Shown piece by piece: positions 26,730-36,382 of a DNA stretch of 64,000 nucleotides (positions are counted from its first letter, which is position 1; the number at the start of each line of letters is the position of its first letter). A program made the position numbers and the translations under genes. Origin of the DNA: Cytobacillus firmus. Lineage in GTDB: Bacteria; Bacillota; Bacilli; Bacillales; Cytobacillaceae. Below the pieces are notes generated by a model. The model worked only from the letters and a program-made list of their open reading frames with translations. It had not been told where the DNA came from and made no database searches. The DNA lies in NCBI RefSeq assembly GCF_023657595.1, contig NZ_CP098323.1:4917462-4981461 (forward strand), written 5' to 3'.

Positions 26730-27188
26730 CCGATTAATCCGAAAAGCCCGATAAATCTGCTCCAGCAAGATCAGCTTCATCAACTGATGCGGAAACGTCA
26801 TCTTCGAAAAAGACAGCTTCTCATCCGCACGCTGCAAAACCTCCTGGCTCAGCCCAAGAGATCCACCTATTACAAACGCAATCTTGCTCTTTCCGTATGT
26901 AGCCAGTTTATCAAGAGTATCAGCGAGCTCTTCCGATGATTTCATCTTCCCTTCAATAGCTAATGCAATGACATGGGCATCCGGATGGATCTTCGCCAGG
27001 ATCCGCTCACCCTCTTTTTGCTTGACCTGAATCATTTCCGTTTCGCTTAGTTCTTCGGGGGCTTTTTCGTCGGGGACTTCGATGATGTCCAATTTTGCGT
27101 AGGCCGACAGTCTTTTTAGATATTCGTCAATTCCCTGCTTCAAGTATTTTTCTTTTAGCTTTCCAACCGTTATGATTGAGATATTCAC
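26709..27188 (-). CDS. rlmH: 23S rRNA (pseudouridine-1915-N3)-methyltransferase RlmH
   Basis: The 159-residue SPOUT-class enzyme methylates pseudouridine 1915 of 23S rRNA. It begins with [20 protein letters not shown] and has the SAM-binding trefoil sequence [20 protein letters not shown] and the C-terminal [20 protein letters not shown], ending GEPYHK. Length is normal, so the gene is intact although its 3' end coincides with a direct repeat. Known as yydA in B. subtilis and orfX in staphylococci. Confidence 0.95.
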   Translation of the reverse strand: MNISIITVGKLKEKYLKQGIDEYLKRLSAYAKLDIIEVPDEKAPEELSETEMIQVKQKEGERILAKIHPDAHVIALAIEGKMKSSEELADTLDKLATYGKSKIAFVIGGSLGLSQEVLQRADEKLSFSKMTFPHQLMKLILLEQIYRAFRINRGEPYHK

Positions 27189-27212
27189 AGCATGTCCTCA
27201 CTTTACAAACAA

Positions 27213-27522
27213 GATATCCACAGAAGTTATCCACATGTCCACATTTTTCATCCACATGTTGTATGAGATCATTCGTTCGCTACAACATATATTGCGGTAT
27301 TTTGACAATATTCACAGGTTGTTGATAACTTTTTATCACCTTCAAGTTTTGTTAATTGTGGGAATGTTTCGTACTCATCCACCACTATATCTATTGCCAG
27401 ATCAACGTGTTCGTCACAGCAGTAAATCATTTTCAGCTAACTCCTTTTTAGGCTGGCCGCCTGTTTTTTTATCCGATCTGTGGATAATTTTTATATTTGG
27501 TTATGTATTTAAGTTATCCACA
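27213..27522. promoter_or_regulatory. DnaA-box cluster between rlmH and htrC
   Basis: Three perfect DnaA boxes: TTATCCACA at 27227-27235, TGTGGATAA at 27479-27487 and TTATCCACA at 27514-27522. Near matches include GATATCCACA at 27213 and TCATCCACA at 27247. The cluster overlaps a small gene. It is about 36 kb from the main origin array. Confidence 0.7.
27269..27430 (-). CDS. CxxH/CxxC small protein
   Basis: A 53-residue frame on the minus strand, with AAGGAG ten bases before ATG, encodes a small zinc-ribbon-like protein: IYCCDEHVDLAIDIVVDEYE at the start and LSTTCEYCQNTAIYVVAN at the end. The CxxH and CxxC pairs fit the family of small proteins found upstream of rlmH in Bacilli. It probably binds metal. 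Function is unknown. Confidence 0.75.
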   Translation of the reverse strand: MIYCCDEHVDLAIDIVVDEYETFPQLTKLEGDKKLSTTCEYCQNTAIYVVANE

Positions 27523-27544
27523 TCTCATACTAACAAAACAATAA

Positions 27545-27573
27545 AAAACAGGAAAGCGATTATCGCTTTCCCA
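27545..27573 (-). terminator. Terminator of htrC
   Basis: GGAAAGCGA (27551-27559) pairs with TCGCTTTCC (27563-27571) with a three-base loop, followed on the minus strand by TGTTTTTTAT. Confidence 0.85.
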
Positions 27574-27578
27574 TTTCA

Positions 27579-28805
27579 TTAAAATGTCTCGCCGCTCAGC
27601 TTCATCGTTACTTCCTGGGTTTTGCCGTCGCGGTAAAACTTAATTTTCATTTGGTCGCCCACTGATTTCTTGGTATACAGATGCTGGCGCAATTCGATGA
27701 TGTCTTTGATTTCCTGTCCATCCATCTCGACAATGACATCCATTTCCTTCAGTCCTGCCTGTGCTGCTGGAGAGTTCGGTTCTACAGATGTGATAGCCAC
27801 ACCTGATTTTACATCCTTCGGCAGTTTCAGTGCTTCCTGCTGGTAGTAGCCAGGAATCTCATTAACAGATGCCAGCTGCACGCCCATATACGGACGTTTT
27901 ACTTCTCCGAACTTTTCCAGGTCATCAATGACTGGTCTTGCGTAGTTAATTGGAATCGCCAATCCAATTCCTTCTACCGCACTCTCAGCAATTTTCATGG
28001 AGTTGATGCCAATAAGCTGCCCGCTGATATTAACCAGCGCTCCGCCGCTGTTACCCGGGTTGATCGCGGCATCTGTCTGCAGAACTTCTGCCTGCCAGTC
28101 TACTGTCCCATTCTGGTCAATATCAACCGGTATGGCACGCTCCAATCCAGAGATGATTCCCTGTGTGACAGAACCGGAGAACTGGCCAAGAGGGTTTCCG
28201 ATGGCAATGACAGGCTCGCCTGGCTTCAGCTTGTCTGAATCGCCGAATTCGGCTACCGTTTTGATTTCCTTTCCTTCTACTTCAAGCACGGCAAGATCCG
28301 TCCAAATATCGCTGCCTACCAGTCTTGCCGGCAGCTTGGTGCCATCCTCCAGGCTTACTTCCAATTCCTGAGCACCTTCGACCACATGATGGTTTGTGAC
28401 GATGAAGGCTGTATTTCCTTCCTTCTTATAAATAACGCCTGACCCTGTTCCGGCCGGCTGTCCGGCACTGCCGTTTCCTTCATTGGACCAGAAGCCGGCT
28501 GTCTGGATGTTCGTAATGCTTACAACCGCATCCCCGGCTTTGTCGACCGCCTTGGTTACATCGGTTGTCACATCAAGTGAGACATTCTGAGTCCTGGCAT
28601 TATTGTCCCCGGCTGCTTCGTCCTGCAGCTTTTCATCCGGTTCAACCGTATAAGGGAGCACGTCGTAGTCAGCCAGCTTTGGGACTGCAACCACGACCAG
28701 AATGGCCCCTAGTATGATGCCAACAAGACTGGCAAGAAAGTATCCGCCCTTGTTGCCTTTTTGCCCTTTATAACGGTTCTGATGATCTTGATCATAATAG
28801 CCCAA
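27579..28805 (-). CDS. htrC: Membrane-anchored serine protease HtrC (S1C, PDZ)
   Basis: The 408-residue protein has a short cytosolic N-terminus, one anchor helix (FLASLVGIILGAILVVVAV), a trypsin-like protease with catalytic His in VTNHHVVEGA, Asp in WTDLAVLEV and Ser in NPGNSGGALV, and a C-terminal PDZ domain (VEPNSPAAQAGLKEMDVIVE). It acts outside the membrane on misfolded proteins. Start is TTG at 28805 with AAAGGATGG upstream. In B. subtilis the equivalent (yyxA) follows walJ, as here, but a terminator separates them. Confidence 0.9.
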   Translation of the reverse strand: MGYYDQDHQNRYKGQKGNKGGYFLASLVGIILGAILVVVAVPKLADYDVLPYTVEPDEKLQDEAAGDNNARTQNVSLDVTTDVTKAVDKAGDAVVSITNIQTAGFWSNEGNGSAGQPAGTGSGVIYKKEGNTAFIVTNHHVVEGAQELEVSLEDGTKLPARLVGSDIWTDLAVLEVEGKEIKTVAEFGDSDKLKPGEPVIAIGNPLGQFSGSVTQGIISGLERAIPVDIDQNGTVDWQAEVLQTDAAINPGNSGGALVNISGQLIGINSMKIAESAVEGIGLAIPINYARPVIDDLEKFGEVKRPYMGVQLASVNEIPGYYQQEALKLPKDVKSGVAITSVEPNSPAAQAGLKEMDVIVEMDGQEIKDIIELRQHLYTKKSVGDQMKIKFYRDGKTQEVTMKLSGETF

Positions 28806-28986
28806 ACTGCACCCATCCTTTCTTTCTTTTGCAAAAAAACGGCTGTTTTTAATATAAATGCTAAAACTTAGTCTTCCTTTATACCCAATATTATACTCTT
28901 CTGTTTTTAGAAATCTAACAAAAACGCACTCGCTGACGCAATCTTACGACTTTGTTCATACTTTATTAAAATTTCCTCAAGAAGAA

Positions 28987-29033
28987 AAAGAGGAATACAC
29001 GAAAGACAGCTGTCTCTCTGTGTATTCCTCTTA
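28987..29033 (-). terminator. Terminator between walJ and htrC
   Basis: GAGGAATACAC (28990-29000) pairs with GTGTATTCCTC (29020-29030), and a GACAGCTGTC palindrome fills the loop; the minus strand continues TTTTTCTTC. htrC therefore likely has its own promoter. Confidence 0.75.
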
Positions 29034-29043
29034 TGATTTACGT

Positions 29044-29838
29044 TTAAACGGCTGTTAAAATCGTCGGGACCTTCGGATCGGTATCAAAAAGGTCAAATTG
29101 TTCGCCGACAATGATTCCTCGGCTTTCCAGTGTCTGGGCAACAGACATTCTTGCCAGGTCCTTAATATTGTTATCCTGGCTTAAATGGGCAAGATAAAAG
29201 CTTTTCGTCCGGTCGCCGGCCACTTCACTCATCGCCAGCGCTGCATCCTCATTGGATACATGGCCGACATCGCTTAAGATCCTTCTTTTAATATTCCACG
29301 GGTAGCGGCCCATGCGAAGCATCTGGACATCATGGTTGCTTTCAAATACATATGCCTCTGCATTGGAAATCAGGCCTTTCATGCGGTCGCTGACATAGCC
29401 TGTATCGGTAATCAGGACAAGCTTTTTCCCGTTATGATGGAACACATAAAACATCGGGTCGGCTGCATCATGGGACACCCCGAAGGATTGAATATCCAGG
29501 GATCCGAATGTTTTCACCGCTTCCATATCAAAATGGAATTTTTGGTCAACCGGGACTTGCCCAATCAGCCCGTCCATGGCCAGCCATGTTTTTTCATTGG
29601 CATAGATCGGGAGGTTATACTTGCGGGCAAGAATCCCGACACCCTTGATATGGTCGCTATGCTCATGGGTCACCAATATGCCTGAAAGCTTGCCGATGTC
29701 CCGGCCAATATGCTGAAATAATCCTTCCATTTGCTTCCCGCTTAAACCGGCATCTACCAGAAAGGAATGTTCCTCCGTCTCGACAAAGATCGCATTCCCA
29801 GTACTGCCGCTCGCGAGAACGCTGAATTGTAAAGACAT
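29044..29838 (-). CDS. walJ: MBL-fold hydrolase WalJ (YycJ)
   Basis: The 264-residue metallo-beta-lactamase-fold protein has the metal motif [20 protein letters not shown] sequence ([12 protein letters not shown]), an upstream [11 protein letters not shown] start and later [12 protein letters not shown] and SNHDVQML. YycJ proteins are exonuclease-like hydrolases at the end of the wal operon, implicated in coordinating cell division with replication. It follows walI with seven bases between and ends at a strong terminator. Confidence 0.92.
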   Translation of the reverse strand: MSLQFSVLASGSTGNAIFVETEEHSFLVDAGLSGKQMEGLFQHIGRDIGKLSGILVTHEHSDHIKGVGILARKYNLPIYANEKTWLAMDGLIGQVPVDQKFHFDMEAVKTFGSLDIQSFGVSHDAADPMFYVFHHNGKKLVLITDTGYVSDRMKGLISNAEAYVFESNHDVQMLRMGRYPWNIKRRILSDVGHVSNEDAALAMSEVAGDRTKSFYLAHLSQDNNIKDLARMSVAQTLESRGIIVGEQFDLFDTDPKVPTILTAV

Positions 29839-29845
29839 GTTCTCC

Positions 29846-30658
29846 TCACTCCACTATTTTTTTCTCTTCGTTGTTCAGCTGAATAATTTTGCCTTCAAAG
29901 GCATCCACAAATAAATTCTCCTCGCCATTAATAACAAATCGCCAGGCAGGCGTCAATAGTTGTGAAGAACTCAAATGCACGAAGGTAAAATACCCCAGCT
30001 CTACATTTGTAATTTTTGATTTAGGCAGAAGCGAGCCATTCTTATAAAGGGTCTCAACAGCCTTTATCGGCTGAATGACTTTTTCGCTCTCTTCCTTCGA
30101 CTCAATCTTTTCCAGGAGCGTCTGTGTATAAGAGACGATTTTATTTTCATCATTCAAATAAAATGTGAGCTCGCCATTTAAATTCTTATAAAACATCTTG
30201 TCTTCGAATTCCTGATAATACGTAATTTTATTGCTGTCCTCAGGCTTGTCCCAGAAGCGGTACTGATCCCCGAATAACACCCTGTTTTTGATAAAAGCGG
30301 ATAATTCGGATGGATTGAACTTGTCACTGATCTTGATCGGCTCATCCAAAATGGAATTCAAGGTGGTTCCTTCTGAAATCGTGATCTCCTGGCCTTCAAG
30401 CTTTGTATCTTTCACACCCTCAAGATTTTCAATATCAAATTCCACCGGCTTAGCCCTCAGGTAACGGTCTTTCGGGTTGCTTTTCGGAAGGGGCGACTCA
30501 AATGTGATCTCGGCACTCTTAAGCTGTTTTTCCAGGGATGCCTGGGCGACCGGTTCAAATTCACTGGCTTCCTTTAATTTGAAAAACTCGTACATCAAGT
30601 AAATATCCAGCACCAGGAAGGTTAAAATAAAGATTGTTTTGATCTTACTCCAATCCAT
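29846..30658 (-). CDS. walI: WalRK regulator WalI (YycI)
   Basis: The 270-residue protein has one N-terminal membrane helix ([20 protein letters not shown]) and an extracytoplasmic YycH/YycI-fold domain. In Bacillus, WalI and WalH bind WalK in the membrane and restrain its kinase activity. It overlaps the 3' end of walH by 14 bases, consistent with translational coupling. Confidence 0.9.
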   Translation of the reverse strand: MDWSKIKTIFILTFLVLDIYLMYEFFKLKEASEFEPVAQASLEKQLKSAEITFESPLPKSNPKDRYLRAKPVEFDIENLEGVKDTKLEGQEITISEGTTLNSILDEPIKISDKFNPSELSAFIKNRVLFGDQYRFWDKPEDSNKITYYQEFEDKMFYKNLNGELTFYLNDENKIVSYTQTLLEKIESKEESEKVIQPIKAVETLYKNGSLLPKSKITNVELGYFTFVHLSSSQLLTPAWRFVINGEENLFVDAFEGKIIQLNNEEKKIVE

Positions 30659-31985
30659 TATTCATGCCCCCTGTCTCATCAAGCGAAATGCTCTTCCACG
30701 TTCCTTCATAACGGTAAAACCAGGAAGGCTCCAGACGGATGAAGGTGGTCTGCGCTTCCTTGACCAGCATCATCTGATACCCCAGTCTTACATCCTCCAG
30801 CAATTCAGGATCGAATCCGTCCAGGGCCAACAGGTACTCCATTACGCGATTTCCGGAACTGAGAGATACTTCTGTTGGCGTTTCCGTACTCAGACCAAGC
30901 TGGAAGCTGCTTCGAACATACTCATAAATTTCATTTTGCCCCCAAATCTGGCGGATCTCAGACAGTTTCGGATCATCGCTGAAAATAGGATAGCCTGAAG
31001 ATTCATACATCCGGAATACAACCCGATGGTTCACTTCATCTATTTCGGCAAATTGGTAATTATCTGTCCATCCCGAATGTCCGTTAATGTAGTCAATGCT
31101 CCTTTTCAGGAGGTCACCTGACGGAAAAGCCGGATTATCACCGGCAGCCGGTTTAATATAACGAAGGGTATTTTTATCAGAATTCACCCTCAGCAGGCTT
31201 AAGGTATCATTATATTCATCCTCTGATTGCTGAAAGCTTTTCTGCACGACACTCGGATCACTGAACAAAGCATTTTTGTATTGTTCAGAGTCCAATTTTT
31301 TCTCGAGATATTGATATCTTGGCATTTTGGTATCCTGTGCGGGCAGGTAGATGGTTCTTTTATCAGATGGCTTATAAGCAAGATAGGCTTTGTATTCCGG
31401 GTTATACTCCGACAGATTGAAGTATTGGCTTTTGAAATTCTGAATAAAGGAAACAGGCACATGGCTACGATAAACCTGCCGGTTATCCAATGAGACAAAA
31501 TCTACAATTCCTTCCTTTTTATCCGTTTGCCTGGTATCAATGACAATATGATCAAATTGAAAATCAGCTGGATCTTTATCGCCAATTTTGATGACGGATT
31601 TGTATAAGTCAATCGGAACAGAATCCGGAAATGCCAGAACCGCTTTTCCTTCGTTATGAACAAACGAAGGAAGGATGCCTGCTTCCTCTGTAATATTTTC
31701 AAAGTCAGCAAAATTCCAATCGCTGATTTCCTTTATTACTTTATCAATCTCATCAGGGCTGACTGTCCCCAAGGTCTGTTTTTCCCCAAGATGGAATAAA
31801 AGGGTGTCCGGTCTTACAATCTGATTTATTTCTTTTTTCTCCGCGATTGTTACTTCCTGAATGGTGTTTGCTTCTTTTTCAATTCGCTCAAAAGTCGGCT
31901 GGTAGGTCCAGAGATTCCAGGTCAGGAGGACACTTGTCACGACTAGAATGGTCAGTATGATGGATTTTATATTTTCATATCTCAT
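30645..31985 (-). CDS. walH: WalRK regulator WalH (YycH)
   Basis: The 446-residue protein has an N-terminal helix (SIILTILVVTSVLLTWNLW) and a long extracytoplasmic domain of the YycH family. The ATG at 31985 is favoured over TTG 31991, since it overlaps the walK stop (ATGA). Together with WalI it forms the inhibitory complex on WalK. Confidence 0.9.
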   Translation of the reverse strand: MRYENIKSIILTILVVTSVLLTWNLWTYQPTFERIEKEANTIQEVTIAEKKEINQIVRPDTLLFHLGEKQTLGTVSPDEIDKVIKEISDWNFADFENITEEAGILPSFVHNEGKAVLAFPDSVPIDLYKSVIKIGDKDPADFQFDHIVIDTRQTDKKEGIVDFVSLDNRQVYRSHVPVSFIQNFKSQYFNLSEYNPEYKAYLAYKPSDKRTIYLPAQDTKMPRYQYLEKKLDSEQYKNALFSDPSVVQKSFQQSEDEYNDTLSLLRVNSDKNTLRYIKPAAGDNPAFPSGDLLKRSIDYINGHSGWTDNYQFAEIDEVNHRVVFRMYESSGYPIFSDDPKLSEIRQIWGQNEIYEYVRSSFQLGLSTETPTEVSLSSGNRVMEYLLALDGFDPELLEDVRLGYQMMLVKEAQTTFIRLEPSWFYRYEGTWKSISLDETGGMNNGLE

Positions 31986-33808
31986 TCCCAATCATCCTCT
32001 TCCGAGCGAACATATGGAAGGCTGAATGAAATCGTTGTCCCTTTCCCTTCTGTACTCGCTGCCCAAATTTTTCCCCCATGAGCCTCCACCATTTCTTTCG
32101 CAATGGCCAAACCGAGGCCTGTTCCGCCAAGCTTTCTTGTCCGGGCTTTATCCACCCGGTAAAAACGCTCAAAAATCTGCTCAATATTTTCTTTTGGTAT
32201 CCCCACACCCTGGTCAGAAACGCTGACGATAATGAATTCATCTTTTTCCTCAATGCCAAACGTCACCTTTCCGCCCTCCGGAGAGTATTTCAGTGCATTC
32301 GAGATGATGTTGTCCAGTACCTGGGTGAGCTTGTCTTCATCTATTTCCACAAAAGCCGAATGGTCAGGAAGCCTTCTTTCAAACGTAACATTCTGCTGCT
32401 TCGTCATTTCAAAACGGTCTATAATTCTATTATAGAAGAAAATGAAATCAATCCAGTCCTTGCTTAAACGGTAATCCTTGCTGTCCATTTTAGAAAGCTG
32501 CAGCAGATCATTAACCAGGCGGATCATCCGCTCTGTTTCATTTTGGGTAACATCCAGGAAGTTCGGGGCAATCTCCTCATCTTTCCAGGCGCCATCCGCC
32601 AGAGCTTCCAGATAGCTTCTCATCGTCGTGAGCGGGGTTCTAAGTTCATGAGATACATTTGCCACAAATTCGCGGCGTTCCATATCAATTTTCTCCTGCT
32701 CGGTGATATCATGCAAAACGGTGATTAAGCCGTTTACAAACCCGGTTTCTTTTTGGATAACCGAGAAATTCGCACGGAGAATCAGCGTTTTCGTTTTGCT
32801 GCTATAATCCAGGATGACTGAATCCTGCTCGTCTAACAGCTCTTCAAAGGTATAATCCTCTTCAAGTCCTAAAAGGGATACAATTGGTGAAGACAGGACC
32901 GTTTCACGTGAAACATTCAGCATTTTTGCTGCAGGCTCATTAATGAGAATGACACGCCCTTTGCGGTCGGTTGCGATGACCCCATCCGTCATATAGGAAA
33001 GAACAGAGGATAATTTCCGCCGTTCGCCTTCCGTTGTGGCGTGAGCTTCCTGAAGCTTCTTTGTTAAGCTGTTAAACGTAATGGCCAGCTGGCCAATTTC
33101 GTCATACCCATAAACTTTAACCTTGCGGGAGAAGTTCCCTTTTGCCATGGCCAGCGCCTGTTTCCGCATATCGGAAATCGGGCGTGTTACCGTCTGGGCA
33201 AGGAGTATTCCCAGGATCGCTGTGATGGCTAACGCAATAGCGATTCCGGATGTAAAAATATTATTTATCTCTCTCATCTGTTCATAGATGTTTTCTATTT
33301 TAGCAACCAGATAGATGGCCCCGTTGACTTCCCCATTATTATTTTTAATAGGGGTGACGAGAACCCATATCCGCTGTCCCTGGTCAACCAGATCCTCCGT
33401 TACCGGCTGTTTGGTGGCGATGGCCATCTTGATCAGGTTATCGGTAGACCTTCCTCCGACAACCCCCTGATTATCGGGGTCGGAGGTGCCAAGAATTTTC
33501 AGTGATTCATCAACCACACGGACTTCGGATATATCCGCCGAATTGTAATCACTTAATAGCCTTCTGATATCTTCCTCCTGGGACGGGGCCTCCTCATCGG
33601 GAAGCCTTACCTTGGTCATCTGTTCCTCCACATAATAGCTAAGAAGATTAACCCTCTCCTGAATGGCATCTTTGAAATTTTCCTGTAAGGTCGATTCCAG
33701 CTGCCTGACAAAGTAGACTCCGATAATCTGCATCGCTACCAGGATGAGAAGAACATAAATGATCACAAACTTCAAATGAATGGACCGAAAAAAACCCACC
33801 TTTTCCAT
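31982..33808 (-). CDS. walK: Sensor histidine kinase WalK (YycG)
   Basis: The 608-residue kinase has two membrane helices (about 13-33 and 186-206), an extracellular Cache-like domain between, a HAMP domain (about 207-255), a PAS domain (about 262-370), the phospho-acceptor H387 in FVANVSHELRTPLTTMRSYL, and an ATPase domain with DNIISNALKYSPEGG and GTGLGLAIAKEMV. It controls cell wall turnover genes with WalR. A parS site lies within the gene at 32900-32915. Confidence 0.96.
   Translation of the reverse strand: MEKVGFFRSIHLKFVIIYVLLILVAMQIIGVYFVRQLESTLQENFKDAIQERVNLLSYYVEEQMTKVRLPDEEAPSQEEDIRRLLSDYNSADISEVRVVDESLKILGTSDPDNQGVVGGRSTDNLIKMAIATKQPVTEDLVDQGQRIWVLVTPIKNNNGEVNGAIYLVAKIENIYEQMREINNIFTSGIAIALAITAILGILLAQTVTRPISDMRKQALAMAKGNFSRKVKVYGYDEIGQLAITFNSLTKKLQEAHATTEGERRKLSSVLSYMTDGVIATDRKGRVILINEPAAKMLNVSRETVLSSPIVSLLGLEEDYTFEELLDEQDSVILDYSSKTKTLILRANFSVIQKETGFVNGLITVLHDITEQEKIDMERREFVANVSHELRTPLTTMRSYLEALADGAWKDEEIAPNFLDVTQNETERMIRLVNDLLQLSKMDSKDYRLSKDWIDFIFFYNRIIDRFEMTKQQNVTFERRLPDHSAFVEIDEDKLTQVLDNIISNALKYSPEGGKVTFGIEEKDEFIIVSVSDQGVGIPKENIEQIFERFYRVDKARTRKLGGTGLGLAIAKEMVEAHGGKIWAASTEGKGTTISFSLPYVRSEEDDWE
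32900..32915. promoter_or_regulatory. parS site inside walK
   Basis: CGTTTCACGTGAAACA matches the Bacillus parS consensus TGTTTCACGTGAAACA at 15 of 16 positions with a perfect 14-base palindrome. It is identical to the site in spo0J. Confidence 0.85.
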
Positions 33809-33816
33809 GTACCCTT

Positions 33817-34524
33817 TTACTCCTGTTCAGGATTCCGCAAGTAATAACCGACTCCTCTTCTTGTCACAATCCATGTCGGGTGGCTTGGATTATCCTCGAT
33901 TTTCTCCCGCAGTCTTCTGACAGTTACATCAACTGTGCGGACATCACCATAATAATCATAACCCCATACGGTTTGAAGAAGATGTTCCCTCGTCATGACT
34001 TGTCCAATATGCTTGGCCAGATAGTGAAGGAGCTCAAACTCACGGTGTGTTAATTCAATCGTCTCACCGCGTTTGGAAACCACATAGGCATCCGGATGGA
34101 TAATCAGTGAACCCACTTCGATTTCGTTGGATTCATCTTCTTCCTCTGCCTTGGCAACCTGCTGATGGCGCCTCATATTAGCCTTCACACGGGCAATCAA
34201 TTCTCTCGTGCTGAACGGCTTTGTAACATAATCATCTGCACCCAGCTCAAGACCCAGCACTTTATCAATTTCAGAATCCTTTGCTGTCAGCATAATGATT
34301 GGCATATCGTATTTTTTGCGCACTTCGCGGCAAACCTCAATGCCATCCCTCTGCGGAAGCATGATATCAAGCAAAATCAAATCCGGCTTGATTTCTTCTA
34401 CCTTTTCAAGGGCGTCATTGCCGTCATAGGCACACACCACTTCATAGCCTTCTTTTTTTAAATTGAACTGCAGAATATCTGCAATTGGTTTCTCATCGTC
34501 TACAACCAGAATTTTTTTATCCAT
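33817..34524 (-). CDS. walR: Response regulator WalR (YycF)
   Basis: The 235-residue OmpR-type regulator has a receiver domain (D9, D10, phospho-acceptor D53 in [14 protein letters not shown]102-type [10 protein letters not shown]) and a winged-helix domain ([20 protein letters not shown]). The ATG at 34524 is chosen because AAGGAGATAGGT precedes it. It heads the walRKHIJ operon, essential in most Firmicutes. Confidence 0.96.
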   Translation of the reverse strand: MDKKILVVDDEKPIADILQFNLKKEGYEVVCAYDGNDALEKVEEIKPDLILLDIMLPQRDGIEVCREVRKKYDMPIIMLTAKDSEIDKVLGLELGADDYVTKPFSTRELIARVKANMRRHQQVAKAEEEDESNEIEVGSLIIHPDAYVVSKRGETIELTHREFELLHYLAKHIGQVMTREHLLQTVWGYDYYGDVRTVDVTVRRLREKIEDNPSHPTWIVTRRGVGYYLRNPEQE

Positions 34525-34906
34525 ACCTATCTCCTTTTTCTTGCTCATTTATTTATTTTTGGAGCAGTAGAAGTCAGTTTCATGCATATGTTCTCTACTT
34601 TACTTTACCATGTTAACAGTGAGAATTCACCTATTACGTAAAGCGGGAGCGCCCTGCCTGCCTCCGGCACACCTCAAGAGGGTGGATGTTTTATTTCTTA
34701 TTCTTAACCACAAAAGTCTCTAGCATGAAAACTAGAGACTTTTGTGCGTGTATTATTTATTTATCGCAGTCTAACGGGCAGTAAGCCCCCATCTTCAAGC
34801 CTGTGAAAAATCAAAGGAGCCCTAACTGGGGGCAAACTGCCCGTAAAGGCCCGATTGGTTCAACTAACAATCAGTGGGGGAAAGTACTCCCCCACTAATT
34901 GAAGTT
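34525..34906. other. Gap holding the walR promoter region and a structured repeat
   Basis: From the walR side: an AT-rich promoter area (about 34550-34640), a GC-rich hairpin-prone stretch at 34645-34690, the 34709-34746 hairpin and the dispersed element at 34760-34915. No frame is supported. Confidence 0.5.
34709..34746 (-). terminator. Long perfect hairpin downstream of the M23 peptidase gene
   Basis: CACAAAAGTCTCTAG (34709-34723) pairs with CTAGAGACTTTTGTG (34732-34746), 15 base pairs with an eight-base loop. The T tract is weak, so its terminator role is likely but not certain. Confidence 0.6.
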
Positions 34907-34915
34907 TCACTTTAT
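34760..34915. repeat. Structured dispersed element, copy 1
   Basis: Begins TTTATCGCAGTCTAACGGGC and ends with a hairpin arm and GAAGTTTCACTTTAT. It contains a GGGCAG/CTGCCC outer stem, an inner GCCCCC/GGGGGC stem, and an AGTGGGGG/CCCCCACT hairpin. Copy 2 is at 55764-55984 in opposite orientation. The end of this copy supplies the TGA stop of the M23 peptidase gene. Confidence 0.75.
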
Positions 34916-36382
34916 ATATTTCAGCGGATCCTGCATTTTGCCGTTTTTGTATACTTCGAAGTGCAGGTGGACACCGGTTGAATCACCAGTAGTTCCCATT
35001 ATGCCGATTTTTGATCCTTTTGAGACGGTTTGGCCAACGCTGACACTGATGGAATCCAGATGGGCATAAATCGTGCGGAAGCCATTGTTATGGTCGATGA
35101 CGATTTTATTTCCATAGCCGCCATCCATGCCTGCGGATACAACCGTACCGTTATCGGCTGCTTTGATCGTGCGGTCACTCGGTCTTGCAATGTCAATCCC
35201 TTTATGCATTTTGCCCCAGCGGTATCCCATTTTACTTGAGATATAGCCGCCAACTGCCGGATAGGCAAAGCTGCCTTCACCGCGGGATGGAATCACCTTT
35301 GTTCCCTTGATGACAATTTGCTTCACAGGCTCTTCAAGAACCTTTTCATCTTTTACTTCTTTTTTGACCGTTTGGCCGTTTTCTTCCGTAATCAGATAGG
35401 TAGCAGCACGAACGCCTTCCTTGCCTTCCTGCTTCACTTTCGTTTCGCCTTTAGGCATGCTGCTGTCTTCGACGATTTCTTTTTCAAAATCTATTTTTTC
35501 TTTCTTGAAAACTTCCTTATCTGCTAACACTTTTACATACGGTTTGTAGACAGTCACATTTAATTTCTGGCCTGCTTTAATGACTGAATCGTTCTTAAGA
35601 CCGCTGTTCAGTTCGATCAATTGCTTCATATCGAGGTCATGGGCACTGGCGATATTGCTTAGTGCATCGCCTTCTTTCACCACATATTTCTCTTCTTCAA
35701 GGGTTCCCTTTTGCAAAAGCTTTACAGCCTCATCTGCATTGATGATCTGGTCTGGTTTCACGGTTGCTTCAGAGATGGATACATCTTCCGTAAAGCGGAC
35801 ATCTAAAAGACGTGTTTCATCTTCCTTCAGCTGTGGTAAAGGAATTGCAGAAGATGCTTTTCTATCTTCGAATGCCTTTAAGTCTTTTTCTGATACATAG
35901 GACGTCTTGATTTTCTGGAGGGCCGCTTTTGCCTGCTCCTCATTTTCCAAATAAGCAATTTCCTTGCCGCCAATCACTAAGGCAGCTGCTTCAGCATGAA
36001 CTTCCATCTTATCTTTTAGGCCATTGACAGCTTCTGATTCATTCACTTGTGAGCTGGATTCAAAAACCTGCTCAGGAACAAAGGAAAGCTCCGATGCCAG
36101 CGCCAGCTTTAATCCCTTATGGGATCCTTCAGCCTCACTGATCTTTTTATCAGCCAAATTTTCGATGACACTTTTATCCGACACCGTTCCAATATATTCG
36201 TCACCCATATAGACATAATAAACGGTCACAAGCTTATCATCATTGGCAGAAGCGGATATGCCGCCAGTAAATGTTAGAGCCGCCGCTGCAAAGCCGGCAG
36301 CAATCGTTCTATTTATAGTTTTCTTAAAGCTTTTCGCTGTAAATTCTGATGATAAGGTACCTTTTTTCATCCATTTGAACAT
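34907..36382 (-). CDS. Secreted LysM-G5-M23 peptidoglycan endopeptidase
   Basis: The 491-residue protein has a signal or anchor segment (TIAAGFAAAALTFTGGISASA), a LysM domain at about 226-272 (YVVKEGDALSNIASAHDLD), a G5 domain at about 275-355, and a C-terminal M23 (LytM) peptidase with zinc ligands in GKMHKGIDIARPSD and GVHLHFEVYK. It should cut peptide cross-links in the cell wall. Its place upstream of walR and a WalR-box-like site in its promoter suggest control by WalRK. Confidence 0.88.
   Translation of the reverse strand: MFKWMKKGTLSSEFTAKSFKKTINRTIAAGFAAAALTFTGGISASANDDKLVTVYYVYMGDEYIGTVSDKSVIENLADKKISEAEGSHKGLKLALASELSFVPEQVFESSSQVNESEAVNGLKDKMEVHAEAAALVIGGKEIAYLENEEQAKAALQKIKTSYVSEKDLKAFEDRKASSAIPLPQLKEDETRLLDVRFTEDVSISEATVKPDQIINADEAVKLLQKGTLEEEKYVVKEGDALSNIASAHDLDMKQLIELNSGLKNDSVIKAGQKLNVTVYKPYVKVLADKEVFKKEKIDFEKEIVEDSSMPKGETKVKQEGKEGVRAATYLITEENGQTVKKEVKDEKVLEEPVKQIVIKGTKVIPSRGEGSFAYPAVGGYISSKMGYRWGKMHKGIDIARPSDRTIKAADNGTVVSAGMDGGYGNKIVIDHNNGFRTIYAHLDSISVSVGQTVSKGSKIGIMGTTGDSTGVHLHFEVYKNGKMQDPLKYIK

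Noticed and set aside
28858..29058. 66-residue plus-strand frame between htrC and walJ
   Set aside because: It spans the walJ terminator hairpin and the htrC promoter area and lacks a ribosome site.
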